Shown here one piece after another: positions 34,575 through 45,000 of a DNA stretch of 64,000 nucleotides (positions are counted from its first letter, which is position 1; every line of letters starts with the position of its first letter). The notes beneath the pieces are model-generated. The model had not been told where the DNA came from. It made no database searches and saw nothing but the letters and a program-made list of their open reading frames with translations. A program made the position numbers and the translations under genes. Source of the stretch: CAWGCA01 sp963820955 (GTDB lineage: Bacteria; Pseudomonadota; Gammaproteobacteria; Chromatiales; Chromatiaceae); assembly GCA_963820955.1 (NCBI GenBank), contig CAWGCA010000008.1, positions 1 to 64,000 on the forward strand, given 5' to 3'.

Positions 34575-35111
34575 ATGGCATTAAAAGCAACTATCTTCAA
34601 GGCAGGCTTGCAGATCGCGGACGTGGATCGTAATCATTATCAGGATTATGCACTGACCATTGCCCGTCATCCCTCCGAGACTGACCGTCGAATGATGACA
34701 CGCATCCTGGCCTTCGCCTTGCACGCGCAGGAAAATTTATCCTTCACCCAGGGTTTGAGCACGGATGAAGAGCCAGATTTGTGGTGTAACTCATTGAGTA
34801 ACGAGATACTGCTGTGGGTAGATCTTGGACAACCGGATGAGAAAAGGATCCGCAAGGCCTGTGGCCGCGCCAGAGAGGTTTGGATCTATACCTATAGTGA
34901 CCGCAGCGCCAAGGTCTGGTTCGAACAACTTGGGGACAAATTGGAGCGCTTCGACAATCTGCACATTGTTTATCTGCAGGAGACCAGCATCATCCAGCTG
35001 ACAGCGCTTGCACAACGCAACATGCAGTTGCAATGCTCTATTCAGGATGGGGTTGTCTGGCTAGGTGACGGCGAACAGAGTATCCAGGTGGAACCAGTAT
35101 TTTGGAAGTGA
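34575..35111 (+). CDS. yaeQ: YaeQ family protein
   Basis: 178 residues, the normal family length, beginning MALKATIFKAGLQIADVDRN and HYQDYALTIARHPSETDRRM, both characteristic. LWVDLGQPDEKRIRKACGRA and VWFEQLGDKLERFDNLHIVY complete the family pattern. YaeQ has a restriction-endonuclease-like (PD-(D/E)XK) fold; its cellular role is not settled (a link to RfaH-type transcription control in enterics has been discussed). No partner gene adjoins it. Confidence 0.9.
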   Translation: MALKATIFKAGLQIADVDRNHYQDYALTIARHPSETDRRMMTRILAFALHAQENLSFTQGLSTDEEPDLWCNSLSNEILLWVDLGQPDEKRIRKACGRAREVWIYTYSDRSAKVWFEQLGDKLERFDNLHIVYLQETSIIQLTALAQRNMQLQCSIQDGVVWLGDGEQSIQVEPVFWK

Positions 35112-35238
35112 TTTTGACTCAGTGCATGGCGATTGATAGCAAAGTCACCATAGAAATTTGGGGGGGATTGATTTTTCACTGTAGTGATTAGTGCGGTGGA
35201 CCACAGAATCTTTGTGACCACCGATCTAGGTCACTCCT

Positions 35239-35317
35239 TAGGGCACTTCGAAAAAATTGAGGTACCTGTTTGGTGCAGGGGCACTCTGCTATTTTAGCAC
35301 GCGTAAGCACATGAAAA
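35239..35317 (+). repeat. Dispersed repeat with TGGTGCA motif (partner at 56362-56443, inverted)
   Basis: AGGGCACTTCGAAAAAATTG ... TTTGGTGCAGGGGCAC ... GCGTAAGCACATGAAAA matches the reverse complement of 56362-56443 over about 80 bases. Its function is unknown. Confidence 0.6.
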
Positions 35318-35321
35318 AGAA

Positions 35322-35384
35322 GGCAATCGAAAATTGCGCTTTTCGATTGCCGGATCGAAATATCCCTTCAAAGGGATATTTCGA
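35322..35384 (+). repeat. Two adjacent perfect 12-bp hairpins
   Basis: GGCAATCGAAAA(TTGCGC)TTTTCGATTGCC at 35322-35351 is followed by TCGAAATATCCC(TTCAAA)GGGATATTTCGA at 35355-35384. Both stems are perfect and contain TCGAAA. They lie in a 368-base gap (35112-35479) between convergent genes. Confidence 0.75.
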
Positions 35385-35479
35385 AGTACCCTTTATATAG
35401 CTGGCCGACCTTGAAAACCAAGAATTGGTGGATCAGGGGAACTCATCCGACAATTTGCTGTACCCTGAGGAGTAGCGTG

Positions 35480-35764
35480 CTACCGACCTGCTTTTTTCTT
35501 CTTTTTTTTCTTTTCCTTCTTTTCCCTTATATCTGCAATTTCTTCGGCATCCTCTGTCATCTCCTCAGCCTTCTCTACATCATCTTCACTGAATATCGAG
35601 TCCTGTGAAGCCTCTTCCTGCTCTGACTCTTCCGGCAATTCCGCTGTCACTTGCTCTGTGACGCTGATGCCTGCCGCATCTTGTAAGGCGCTTATCTTTT
35701 TGCTCATATCATCGATGCGTGCATCAAGTTTCTTGATCCGCTTTTTCAATTGCTTAATCGTCAT
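35480..35764 (-). CDS. Small coiled-coil protein with acidic middle and lysine tail
   Basis: 94 residues from ATG 35764 with CAAGGAAAA upstream. Residues 1-30 (MTIKQLKKRIKKLDARIDDM) form a short coiled coil, 38-78 are strongly acidic (EESEQEEASQDS), and the end REKKEKKKKKKKAGR is poly-lysine. No domain or family recognised. The charge segregation suggests a nucleic-acid or polyphosphate contact at the tail, but this is inference. Confidence 0.6.
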   Translation of the reverse strand: MTIKQLKKRIKKLDARIDDMSKKISALQDAAGISVTEQVTAELPEESEQEEASQDSIFSEDDVEKAEEMTEDAEEIADIREKKEKKKKKKKAGR

Positions 35765-36254
35765 TTCATTTTCCTTGAATACCTTGGTCCACTGTCACAC
35801 GTGCGGTGTTTGATGCCGCATATAAAATGTTCATCGCCATGCTATAAATCGAATTATGAAATTAACCGGTCCATAGTATATCAATCCATTACATGCGAAA
35901 AGACATTAGGTCAACTTGAATTGGCTCCTGATCGACTCAGAGTCTTTCGGTAGCCCCAAGAACCGTAACCGAGGCGGTTTCTATCTGAAATAATCAGTCA
36001 TGTGTCTGACGGAGCCACCGTTTCTGTTAGAGTTTCCGCAATACCGATGATTTGCTGGCGAGGACACTGGTTAACTGTCGTTGTTCAAGCAATAATTTGC
36101 GAGACGCGATACAAAATCGATGGTGGTTAACGGTCGGTGTGAGTGGTCCCGGGTTTGGCCTGACAACTTCTCGGGCCAGTCCTTTCTTGCCACCTGTCTG
36201 GACCAGATCAGGATCTACGCAATTTGAAACGGATTTATTAGCAGGGAGAGAACT
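35765..36254. other. Intergenic stretch upstream of the patatin gene
   Basis: No coding frame with a ribosome site or motif. The final bases AGCAGGGAGAGAACT provide the ribosome site of the gene at 36255. Confidence 0.5.
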
Positions 36255-38426
36255 ATGAGTACGTCAAGAAAGCCCGGACTCCAGTATTTGTTTAATAAAG
36301 TGGCAGCCATCTGGGAGTGGATGAAGGATCTTGGCGCTATCCTCAAGCCGTGTCGCTTCAGCCTGATCATGCTGCTGGTGGGCTTGGCATTTCTGATTTT
36401 GGCCCCACAGGGTCAGGATGTGTTACGGGCTCTGGCGGAGGCAAAGAGCGGTTTTCTGGCATTCTACATACCGCTTCTGTTGTTTTTTGTTGCCATGGTG
36501 ATATGGGCGCTCAATGCTTGGTATTGGGCTCGGGTGATGTTGCGTTTTCGCTTTGACGAATCCCAGGTTCTGCCGCCGGAGCGCGATGCACGGCGCAACT
36601 TATTTCGTAAGCATGTTGCGCGGATTCTTGGAGTGGCGGCATTTCTAGTGGTGGCCGCCGCATTCAGCATTGCAGCCAAGCCCTATTCCACGATAAATGG
36701 TGATAGCATCGTGCATGCTACATTAAACTGGCTTGCGCTGACCTGCGTCATATTGGCTGTTTTATTTTATCTGTTTACGGCGGTTAGGCGTAAGGCTGCG
36801 CGGGCATTACAGGCAAAACTGGCCAATACAGGGATTGGCAGGCATGCAGGAGACGAATCGACCGTTGTTTCGCCGCCCATTGAGACGGGCATCGAGGCCT
36901 ATTCGGCCCACTACCGCTCGTTGCGGGAAATCGAACCGGTCACCTGGCTCGTACTGGGCCTTTCTATGTCTCTCAGCGTGGTACTGTTCCTGCTGTTTCT
37001 CGCATGGCCGTCTTCCGCCGCCTTCTTTGGTGCAGCGACCATCGTCCTGCTGGCGGCTGCTGTCTGGATTCCCTTCGGTAGCGCGGTTGTGTACTTCGGC
37101 AGTACCTATAAGTTTCCGGTGATTACCGTGGCGTTGATCAGTGTGCTGATCTTCAGTTTCTGGAACGATAACCATGAAATCCGTACGCTAACCGGGAAGG
37201 AAGATCAGTCGGGCTTCGTCAGTCAATCGGTTGGCGATCACTTTTCGCATTGGATTGAGGCCGGGCTCAAGGATTGGCCATCTGAGCAGTCATACCCTGT
37301 TTTCCTGGTAGCTGCCGAGGGTGGGGGGATTCGTGCCGCCTATTGGGCTGGTATTGTGCTTGCGGCATTGCAGGATCGAGATCCGGAATTTGCTAAGCAC
37401 GTCTATGCCATCAGCGGCGTATCAGGCGGCAGCCTCGGCGGTGGCGTGTTTGCTGCTTTGGTCAGGGAACAGATGGATGGTGGCTCCGTTGATTGTGAAG
37501 TAGAACTTGCCGGCCCTGTTGTCGGTCCAATGGGGCGCTGCGCGCATGCCATACTGTCGGCGGATTTTCTGGCGCCGACTGTCGCCTATATGCTCTATCC
37601 AGACCTGGTTCAGCGTTTTCTGCCTTTTCCAGTGCCGTTTTTCGATCGTGCCCGGGCACTGGAATCGGCTTGGGAGGCAAGCTGGAAGGGTCAGTTTGAC
37701 AGCACCCGTTTCAGCGATGACTTTCATGGCCTGTGGCGGCCCCAAGGATCCAGGGTACCGGCGCTGTTTCTCAACAGCACTTGGGTAGAGACCGGTAAAC
37801 GCGTGATCGTCAGCAACCTCAAAATCGATGGCGTTAATTTTTCGGACTCGGTCGATTTCTTTGATCTGATCCAGTCAGAGGTGGCACTGAGTAGTGCTGT
37901 ACACAATAGCGCCCGCTTCACCTATGTCAGTCCAGCGGGGACGGTTCGACCAAAGCACGAAGAAGTATGGGGACACCTGGTGGATGGGGGTTATTTTGAG
38001 AATTCGGGTGCGACTACCGCTTACGAGATTCTGCGTGCCCTGCAGAACAAAGCTGACGAACTCGGGCTGCGGAAACGTATTACACCGGTTGTGCTCATGA
38101 TTACCAATGATCCCAAACTGGATGACAGTGCGCAGCCCGGGCCCCGTCCGTTCATGAACGAACTGCTATCCCCCCTCGTGGCGCTCCTGAACACGCGTGA
38201 CGCAAGGGGAAGTTACGCACGGGCAGCGCTGCGTGATTTCGTTAAGCAGCAAAATGGGGTGTTTTTACAGATTGGTCTGAAGAAAGGGGATGGACCCCTG
38301 CCGCTTGGGTGGGTGCTCTCTGATGTTGCTCAGCAGACTATGCAGAAACAGGTGGCAGGGATTCTTGATAAACTGAAAGCCCCACTGGAACTGGACCATC
38401 TGCGCCGCGCTGCGGCGGCTCCGTAA
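36255..38426 (+). CDS. Membrane-anchored patatin-like phospholipase
   Basis: 723 residues. The N-terminal 310 residues contain about seven membrane helices in two groups (about 30-95 and 115-190, then 225-300). The catalytic part begins at FLVAAEGGGIRAAYWAG (oxyanion loop, about 350-360), followed by the nucleophile elbow AISGVSGGSLGGG (Ser near 390) and the dyad Asp in LVDGGYFENSGA (about 577). Patatins hydrolyse acyl esters of membrane lipids; fusion to a multi-helix membrane domain fits a membrane lipid substrate. It stands alone, followed by a convergent EcsC-type gene. Confidence 0.88.
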   Translation: MSTSRKPGLQYLFNKVAAIWEWMKDLGAILKPCRFSLIMLLVGLAFLILAPQGQDVLRALAEAKSGFLAFYIPLLLFFVAMVIWALNAWYWARVMLRFRFDESQVLPPERDARRNLFRKHVARILGVAAFLVVAAAFSIAAKPYSTINGDSIVHATLNWLALTCVILAVLFYLFTAVRRKAARALQAKLANTGIGRHAGDESTVVSPPIETGIEAYSAHYRSLREIEPVTWLVLGLSMSLSVVLFLLFLAWPSSAAFFGAATIVLLAAAVWIPFGSAVVYFGSTYKFPVITVALISVLIFSFWNDNHEIRTLTGKEDQSGFVSQSVGDHFSHWIEAGLKDWPSEQSYPVFLVAAEGGGIRAAYWAGIVLAALQDRDPEFAKHVYAISGVSGGSLGGGVFAALVREQMDGGSVDCEVELAGPVVGPMGRCAHAILSADFLAPTVAYMLYPDLVQRFLPFPVPFFDRARALESAWEASWKGQFDSTRFSDDFHGLWRPQGSRVPALFLNSTWVETGKRVIVSNLKIDGVNFSDSVDFFDLIQSEVALSSAVHNSARFTYVSPAGTVRPKHEEVWGHLVDGGYFENSGATTAYEILRALQNKADELGLRKRITPVVLMITNDPKLDDSAQPGPRPFMNELLSPLVALLNTRDARGSYARAALRDFVKQQNGVFLQIGLKKGDGPLPLGWVLSDVAQQTMQKQVAGILDKLKAPLELDHLRRAAAAP

Positions 38427-38493
38427 CTGAGCGCCACCGCGCAGAGTAGGGTCTTATTCCCCGTTTCTGTTCATAGGACTAGCAGCCTGTTGG

Positions 38494-39337
38494 TTACCAG
38501 CCTTCCACCGGACTGAATTCTTTCTCCAGTTCAATCTCCTCTTCTACCAGTTGCTGGTAGACGTCTCTGATGAAATCGGATCCGTATTTTCTCTCCAACC
38601 GGCGGACTACGAAGTGGCCTGTGGCAACATCTTGAAAATGCTTCATGAAGATGTAGTTAATGGTCGCGCCGCTGAGGGCGCCCGCGATAGGAACCATCTG
38701 GATCGCGACCTTATCCGACACCAATACACCGAAACGCGCCGCGATAGCACGGGTCAGTTCGATAAAAGCGGGGATATGAGGGCCGTGGGCGTTGGCGGCA
38801 TACTCCAGGATATCGCGTTCGAAATGGAGACCCAGGATGGTCCTTAGTGCATAGTAACCCGTGTCAGCGGATTCATCCTCCTTGGTGCGGGCACCCAGTG
38901 CGAAAACTTGAACACAGGCCATTCGCGTATCCTGGCTGTCAAATCCTCTCCTTGCGTGCGTGCTATATTCGCGATAGATCGCAGTATCAGTGTCGTAGTG
39001 ACCGGCAGTTCAACCAGAAGTGTCAATGGGCCGAAGAAACCACCAGCAGCGCCGGTACACATGCCAAGAAGTTTGTGCAGATAGTTCTGCGGCCTGATGG
39101 TGCCACTTAGATTCATGGAGAAAATGGCCAGTCTTACGGTGCGGTAGGAGTTCGCCTTCAACGTCCTGTCCAGGCGTGATTTCCAGTTTTGGGCAACAGG
39201 GATATCGCCTCTTCGATGGGTTCCGCCAACAGATTGCTCAAGCGGGCCGCCAGTGAGGGGTGCTCCAGGTTCTGGTAGGACCAGCGAAGCTCCATCATCT
39301 CGCGGCTGGATAGTCTGGTGTTGTCTCCTTGAGTCAT
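38494..39337 (-). pseudogene. EcsC family protein, broken by two frameshifts
   Basis: Read from ATG 39337 the minus strand gives MTQGDNTRLSSREMMELRWS and QNLEHPSLAARLSNLLAEPI up to a stop after HAWTGR. A second frame carries KANSYRTVRLAIFSMNLSGT, FGPLTLLVELPVTTTLILRS and ends after TQGEDLT. A third frame begins SQDTRMACVQVFALGA and runs to 38494 (VSDKVAIQMVPIAGALSGAT). Together they make one EcsC protein of about 280 residues. Both breaks can be closed by one base (CGT TTG near 39165; ACC AGC near 38945). EcsC-family proteins are membrane-associated with no settled function. Either a recent pseudogene or a sequencing artefact. Confidence 0.8.
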
Positions 39338-39640
39338 GATCTATACCCCATCTCGGCTGTTTTGCTTGATCCCTGAAACCGTTGAGCCCCACTTTCTCGA
39401 GCACGGAATGTGGGATGAATATCAGACCGCCCTTTATGCATAATCCCCTAGCGCCTAAGGAAGAACATCCGGCGGCGATGTCGATGCTTCTCAAACCGGA
39501 TTTTCAAAATTACCCCCGTCTTTTCGCCGCGCCACGATTACCCTCGCAGGGTTGTGAAAGCCCCTTGCCCTGTTATCAATAACGGCTTAGGGAATCCTAC
39601 GACATATCTCTGCCTGGGTGTTTACAAAAATAATGGGGGA

Positions 39641-39654
39641 TTGCTCTGGATCAA
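39641..39654. promoter_or_regulatory. FNR/Anr-like palindrome
   Basis: TTGCTCTGGATCAA matches the FNR/Anr consensus TTGAT-N4-ATCAA at nine of ten specified positions. It lies 129 bases before the small glycine-zipper gene at 39783. The 445-base gap 39338-39782 holds no gene. Confidence 0.5.
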
Positions 39655-39782
39655 GATGTGGCAAACGGATTGGAAAAACTCGTCCCCTTTTTTCAGCTCT
39701 TCCCTAAAAGTTGTACTAGACTTTCCCTGATTCCAATAAAAGTTTAGCGTGTTTTAACCAACCTGATCATCGGGGGAAATCA

Positions 39783-40009
39783 ATGGATCAGAATTCAAAA
39801 GACTCAGTGATAATTTGGGCCGGGACAGTTCTCGGTGCGGCAGGAGGCTGGTGGGGGATTGCCCGGCTGGCGGCTGCATATGCTGTTCCACTTGGTACCT
39901 GGGGGCAGTGGGCGGTGGGTTGATTGGTGCTGTCGCAGGAGCAGCCGTGACAAAAATGATCGTAAAGGACCCAGGGGCAATACCACAGTTGGAGGGAAGC
40001 GAGCCTTAA
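39783..40009 (+). pseudogene. Small glycine-zipper membrane protein, frameshifted paralogue of 49333-49578
   Basis: Frame one from ATG 39783 (after GGGGGAAATCA) reads MDQNSKDSVIIWAGTVLGAA, GGWWGIARLAAAYAVPLGTW. The family pattern then continues one frame over as GGGLIGAVAGAAVTKMIVKD and PGAIPQLEGSEP to the stop at 40009. The intact relative at 49333 has the same order: MDNN/MDQN start, Gly-rich helix, a second Gly/Ala helix, then TKxxxxDPxxIP. Adding one G near 39900 would repair the frame. Predicted hairpin of two membrane helices; function unknown. Confidence 0.65.
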
Positions 40010-40192
40010 ACCCAGGCCGGCCCGGAGTCTAAAGAGCAGTCATAGTACCAATCTGGCGTTTTTTGTGTCACCATCTCAAATGGTCTATTGGTGGGAAAAA
40101 GCTGGTCGGCGACTGCGTAAAAAACAGGGTAGCTATTCACAGATCGACAACGTTTTCGGCAATCGTAAATACGAACAAAGGGGACGGCAGAC

Positions 40193-40795
40193 ATGGATTC
40201 CGATAAAAATAAGTCGAGTAAAGAGACCCCGGAAGCTGCAGCTAGCGGGATCAAAGAGAGCATAAAGGGGTTTATCGACGAGGTGGAGAATACCAGTGCC
40301 TCATTGGCGTCGGAGGTGAAGGAACTTTTTGACGATCTTACGGAAAAGGTGACCGCTGTTGCCAGCAGTGCGGCTGAAACAACTGTAACCATGGCTGAAA
40401 AGGTCGCGGTCAAGGATCCGGGGGATTTGATCAGAAGGCCTGCTGGAAGAGGTAAAACAGGCGGGTGAAGTGTCCATCAAGGCAATCGGGGACCGCTTTG
40501 ACGATTTGCGCCACCATGTCCTGAGCTCGACCGAAGAGGCAGCCCCTAAAAGGCCAGTAAGAAAAAATCGGCCAAAAAGAAAGTGGCAAAAAAGAAGGTA
40601 GCCACAAAAAAGAAAACCGCAACAAAGAAAGTGGCAAAAAAGAAGGTGGCCGCAAAAAAGAAGGTTGTAAAAAAGAGAGTCGCGAAAAAGAAGGTGGCCA
40701 CCAAAAAGAAAACCGCAACAAAAAAAGTGGCGAAAAAGAAGGTGGCGGCTAAAAAGAAAACCGTCGCCAGGAAAAAAACCAGGGCAAAGACTTAA
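40193..40795 (+). pseudogene. Histone H1-like lysine-rich protein, broken by two frameshifts
   Basis: Frame one (from ATG 40193) gives an amphipathic acidic-helical part, IKESIKGFIDEVENTSASLA and SEVKELFDDLTEKVTAVASS, up to DLIRR. A second frame resumes LLEEVKQAGEVSIKAIGDRF and DDLRHHVLSSTEEAAP. A third gives SKKKSAKKKVAKKKVATKKK and repeats of KKxVAxKKK to 40795. Restoring one C (GCCCTG near 40441) and one A (AAAAAGG near 40550) makes one protein of about 200 residues. Lysine/alanine repeats of this kind bind DNA (AlgP/H1-like) or polyphosphate. The combination with an apolipoprotein/phasin-like helical N-terminus is also seen in PHA granule-associated proteins. Confidence 0.7.
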
Positions 40796-40870
40796 GAACG
40801 CTGTTTTTGTAGCGGATAGTTTGTCACATAACACGAAACGGCAGGTCATTGCCGTTTCGAAGGGGCTGTG

Positions 40871-41740
40871 ATGCATCCCGTAGTGATCCTCATTCCGGCG
40901 TCCTTATTGATACTGGGACCCAGGGCCTGGGCGGACCATCTTTTAAAAAAATACAATAAGAATGATCTGAATCTGTCTGTTACAGCTGGAGAATTTGCGC
41001 GGGAAATTTTAGACAAACAGCAATTGCAGGTGGTCAAAGTGGAAAGCACAGATCTCGGTGATCACTATGATCACCGAGAGAGGGTGGTGCGTATTGCCCG
41101 CAACAAGTTTGATCGAAAAACGTTGACTGCCCTGACTACTGCGGCCCACGAAGTCGCTCATGCATTGCAGGATGCATCGGATTACGCCCCCTTCGTGTGG
41201 AGAGCCCATCTGGCCAAAGTGGCCCAGGTGGCAGGTCAGGTCGGTTCCATCATATTGGTGGCGGTTCCGTTGTTTTCTTTGACCAGCCACAGACCTTTTC
41301 CCTTCCATATGATGGGTGCAACGGTTTTCGGGATATTGGGCACTGGATTGGTTGCGCAACTGGCCGCGCTTCCATCCGAGTTCGATGCCAGTTTCAACCG
41401 TGCATTACCCATTCTTCGAAGCGGCTATATCGAAGAGGGGCAGGTAAGGGATGCGCGTACCATCCTGGTGGCCTGCTCCATGACCTATATTGCCTCATCC
41501 ATGGTGTCGATTCTAAATTTCTGGCCCTGGTTTATCAGTGGAGCCCTGGCATCTCCTGCCTCCCTTCAATGCCAGAAACCCTCTAGGAAGGATCGAATAA
41601 ACACCCAATCCGCCCAGACCCGGTTGGTCGTGCAACGCGCTTCGAGAAAACCACGCCACCGAAGCGCTATGGAACCCGTCGTCAGGTTGATAGGGAAGCC
41701 TCTGATACGATGTTGGCTCCAGCTTTGCAAATCTTTCTAG
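40871..41740 (+). CDS. Neutral zinc metallopeptidase (YugP / Zn_peptidase_2 type)
   Basis: 289 residues from ATG 40871 (a GTG directly precedes it; AAGGGG is the ribosome site). An N-terminal membrane segment, then TTAAHEVAHALQDAS (HExxH zinc site, about 93-97), and membrane helices at about 120-145, 150-170 and 200-225. EFDASFNRAL downstream supplies the third ligand region of this family. The last 60 residues after ILNFWPWF are basic and lack similarity to usual family ends, so the C-terminus may be frameshifted here too. The substrate is unknown. Confidence 0.85.
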   Translation: MHPVVILIPASLLILGPRAWADHLLKKYNKNDLNLSVTAGEFAREILDKQQLQVVKVESTDLGDHYDHRERVVRIARNKFDRKTLTALTTAAHEVAHALQDASDYAPFVWRAHLAKVAQVAGQVGSIILVAVPLFSLTSHRPFPFHMMGATVFGILGTGLVAQLAALPSEFDASFNRALPILRSGYIEEGQVRDARTILVACSMTYIASSMVSILNFWPWFISGALASPASLQCQKPSRKDRINTQSAQTRLVVQRASRKPRHRSAMEPVVRLIGKPLIRCWLQLCKSF

Positions 41741-42096
41741 GGGTTTATTATTTACACGCTGCACGGCAGAAAATAGAGGTGCGTCCCAGCACTATATGGC
41801 CACATAAAATTTTACTAGCTGCCCTAAATCGGTAGACAGGTTTTCTGTTGCGGTAACGTCACAATAATGTAATAAATATTTGGTAGAATGAAATTCTTTT
41901 TTGTAATTTGGTCAGCAACTGACCCGCAGAATTTCCAGGCCTTATTATCCTTCATCAATCGATTCGTTTATTGGGATTGGATGGCGGCTTAGGATACTCA
42001 ACAAGAACACTGATCGGCACAGCGTTTCGGGATCGGCTGTGCAAGTTAAGCCACTTTCATACAGCAATAAAGCAATAACGATAACCAAACAATCTT
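41741..42096 (+). promoter_or_regulatory. AT-rich leader of the P-type ATPase operon
   Basis: No gene seen. A very AT-rich part (around 41860-41910, AATAATGTAATAAATATTTG) probably holds the promoter, but no clear consensus can be assigned. No strong ribosome site precedes ATG 42097. Confidence 0.4.
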
Positions 42097-45000
42097 ATGA
42101 ACAACACTAATTCGACGGGGCAATTATCGAGCCGGCTGGTCACCCCGGTTCATATCGGAAAACGGGGTCGCGTGCGGTTTGAAGTCTTGGGGCTGTATCG
42201 CTCACCCAAACTGAAGCAGCGACTGGAGCAGAGATTGGGTGGCGCAGCGGGCATTCATTCGGTTGAGGCCAATATCCTTACGGGTCGTCTACTCGTCACG
42301 CACAGCCCAGATAGATTGCTCAGCGATATCATCAAGCTCATTGATGCGGAGCTCGTAAGGGTAAAACAAGCTAAGAGAAAAATCAGGAAAACGTCTCCTC
42401 AACCGTTGAAGGTCGGGATCAAAAGGGCACTCGAAGACGTTGCCAATCTGTTAGGCCGCGGGGGCCACTCCAGTTCCCCGCTCCCTGCGTTCGGCGCCAC
42501 CGCCGCAGCAACAGCACCTGCTGCTGTTGCAAAACAGAGGCAGGAGTCCAAATCCTGGCACATCATGAGTCCCGACCAGGTACTGGAGCACTTGGTCGTT
42601 TCGATACAGCAGGGATTGAGCTCCGAGGAGGCTGGTGTACGGCTGCGTCATTATGGGGAAAACAGCCTGACCGCGAGTGAAAAGCGGTCCGACCTGGCTA
42701 TTTTTATAGACCAGTTTCTGAACGCTCCGGTAGCTCTTCTGGGTGCCTCAGCCGTCATCTCCGTAATGACCGGTGGGACGGTGGATGCGATGGTGATTAT
42801 GGGGGTTGTCCTGATCAACGGAATGATCGGGTTCATCACAGAGCGTCAGTCGGAAAAGGCGATCGCATCCCTGGCTAAGAGCGGTGTCCGCGAAGTGACC
42901 GTGCTGCGCGATGGCGTCACTAAAACCGTCATGATTGAAGCGATCGTACCCGGAGACATTCTGTTGCTGGTGCCGGGAACCTATATCGCCGCCGACATCA
43001 GATTGCTGCAGGCGCACAGGCTCTCGGTGGACGAGTCCGCCCTTACCGGTGAAAGCCTGCCGGTATCCAAGAATCCAAAGTTCAGCGGCAGCGAAGAGAC
43101 GGCCCTTGGTGACCGGGTCAACATGGGATATATGGGCACCCATGTCACCGGTGGCAGTGGGCAGGGCATCGTCATCGCAACGGCCGAAGCCACTGAGTTG
43201 GGCAAGATACAGACGATGGTGGGAGAGGCGGAGGCCCCTCAGACGCCAATGGAGCGTCAGTTGGAGAAGCTGGGCACCCAGATGGTGTATATCAGTGCCG
43301 GCGTATGCGCAGTGGTTGCCGTAATCGGTGTTTTGAGGGGCTTCGGTGCGCTCGAAATGCTCAAGTCCGGCGTCTCATTGGCGGTGGCGGCGGTGCCCGA
43401 AGGACTGCCCGCAGTGGCTACGACTACCCTGGCCATGGGCATAAGTAACATGCGCAAGCACAATGTATCCGTCAGGCACCTGGATGCGGTGGAGACCCTG
43501 GGATCGGTGCAGGTATTCTGCATGGACAAGACCGGTACCCTCACCATGAACCGCATGGCGGTGGTTGCCGTTCACAGTGGTGATCAGGCCTTTGACGTGA
43601 AAGACACGAGATTTCATGTCAACGGTGACGAATTCGATCCAATGAGCCGCGAAGAGCTGGTGCGCTTGATGCAGGTAGTGTCGCTTTGCAGCGAGGTAGA
43701 ACTTCGAGGCAACGCTGACAAGCCCGAGTTGGAAGGTTCTGCCACCGAGCAAGCATTGGTCGACATGGCGTTGAATTCCGGCATCGACGTAGCGGCGCTG
43801 AGGGAAAAATACCCGACCATACGCACCCGCTACCGTGCCGAGGGACGCCCGTACATGAGCACGCTGCATCCTTACAAGGATGACAAATACCTGCTGGCAG
43901 TCAAAGGCAGTCCTGATGAAGTGCTCGAGATGTGCGATCATCAGATCAAGAATGGGGAGCTTATTCCACTCACCGATGAAGCCAGGGCTTCAATTCTGAA
44001 GGACAATACGCGCATGGCGGGGGGGGCCCTGCGTGTCCTGGGGGCAGCCTATCGTGAGCTTGACAGTGCCAGAATGCCGGCCAAGACCGGGCATCTGATA
44101 TGGTTGGGGCTTGCTGGTATGGCCGATCCCATGCGCCCGGATATGGACAAGCTCATTCAGATGTATCATCGAGCGGGCATCAAGACGATCATGATCACAG
44201 GCGACCAGGCCGCCACAGCACAGGCCATCGGTGAACAGCTGGGACTGAGTGGGGACAAGCCGCTTCAGGTGCTTGAATCCACCAAACTGGATGAGATGGA
44301 TCCAGAACTGCTGGCCGGTCTGGCGAAGAATGTCCAGGTATTCGCACGGGTCAGCCCAGCCCACAAACTCAAGATTGTGCGTGCCTTGCAGGAAGCGGGC
44401 TACGTAGTTGCAATGACCGGCGATGGCATCAACGACGGTCCGGCCCTCAAGGCGTCAGATATCGGTGTCGCCATGGGTGCCGGCGGTACTAATGTGGCGA
44501 GAGAGGTGTCCGATGTAGTGCTGGAAGACGATAATCTGCACACCATGGCCGTCGCTATCCGCCAAGGCCGGACCATCTACGGCAATATCCGTAAAATGAT
44601 CCACTTTATGGTCTCCACCAATTTAACGGAGATCGAAGTCATGCTGATCGGAATCGCCGCCGGCTGGGGTCAGCCGATGAATCCGATGCAGCTGTTGTGG
44701 ATCAATCTTGTGACCGATATCTTCCCTGGTCTGGCCCTGTCGATGGAGCCTCCGGAGCCGGGGATTATGGGGCGTGACCCAAGAGATCCGAACGAGGCCA
44801 TTATTGCCGGCAATGACCTTAAACGCATGATCTTCGAATCAGGCACCATCGGACTGGGGGTCATGGGCGCCTACTACGTCGGCATGAGGCGCTATGGCAT
44901 AGGCCCGGGTGCAGCTACCCTGGCATTCAACACCCTGACCATGAGCGAACTGGCCCACGCCTATAGTTCCCGTTCTCACTATCGGAATGTATTCGGTGGC

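Noticed and set aside
36052..36258. Frame just before the patatin gene
   Set aside because: No ribosome site, no motif and overlaps the ribosome site of the next gene.
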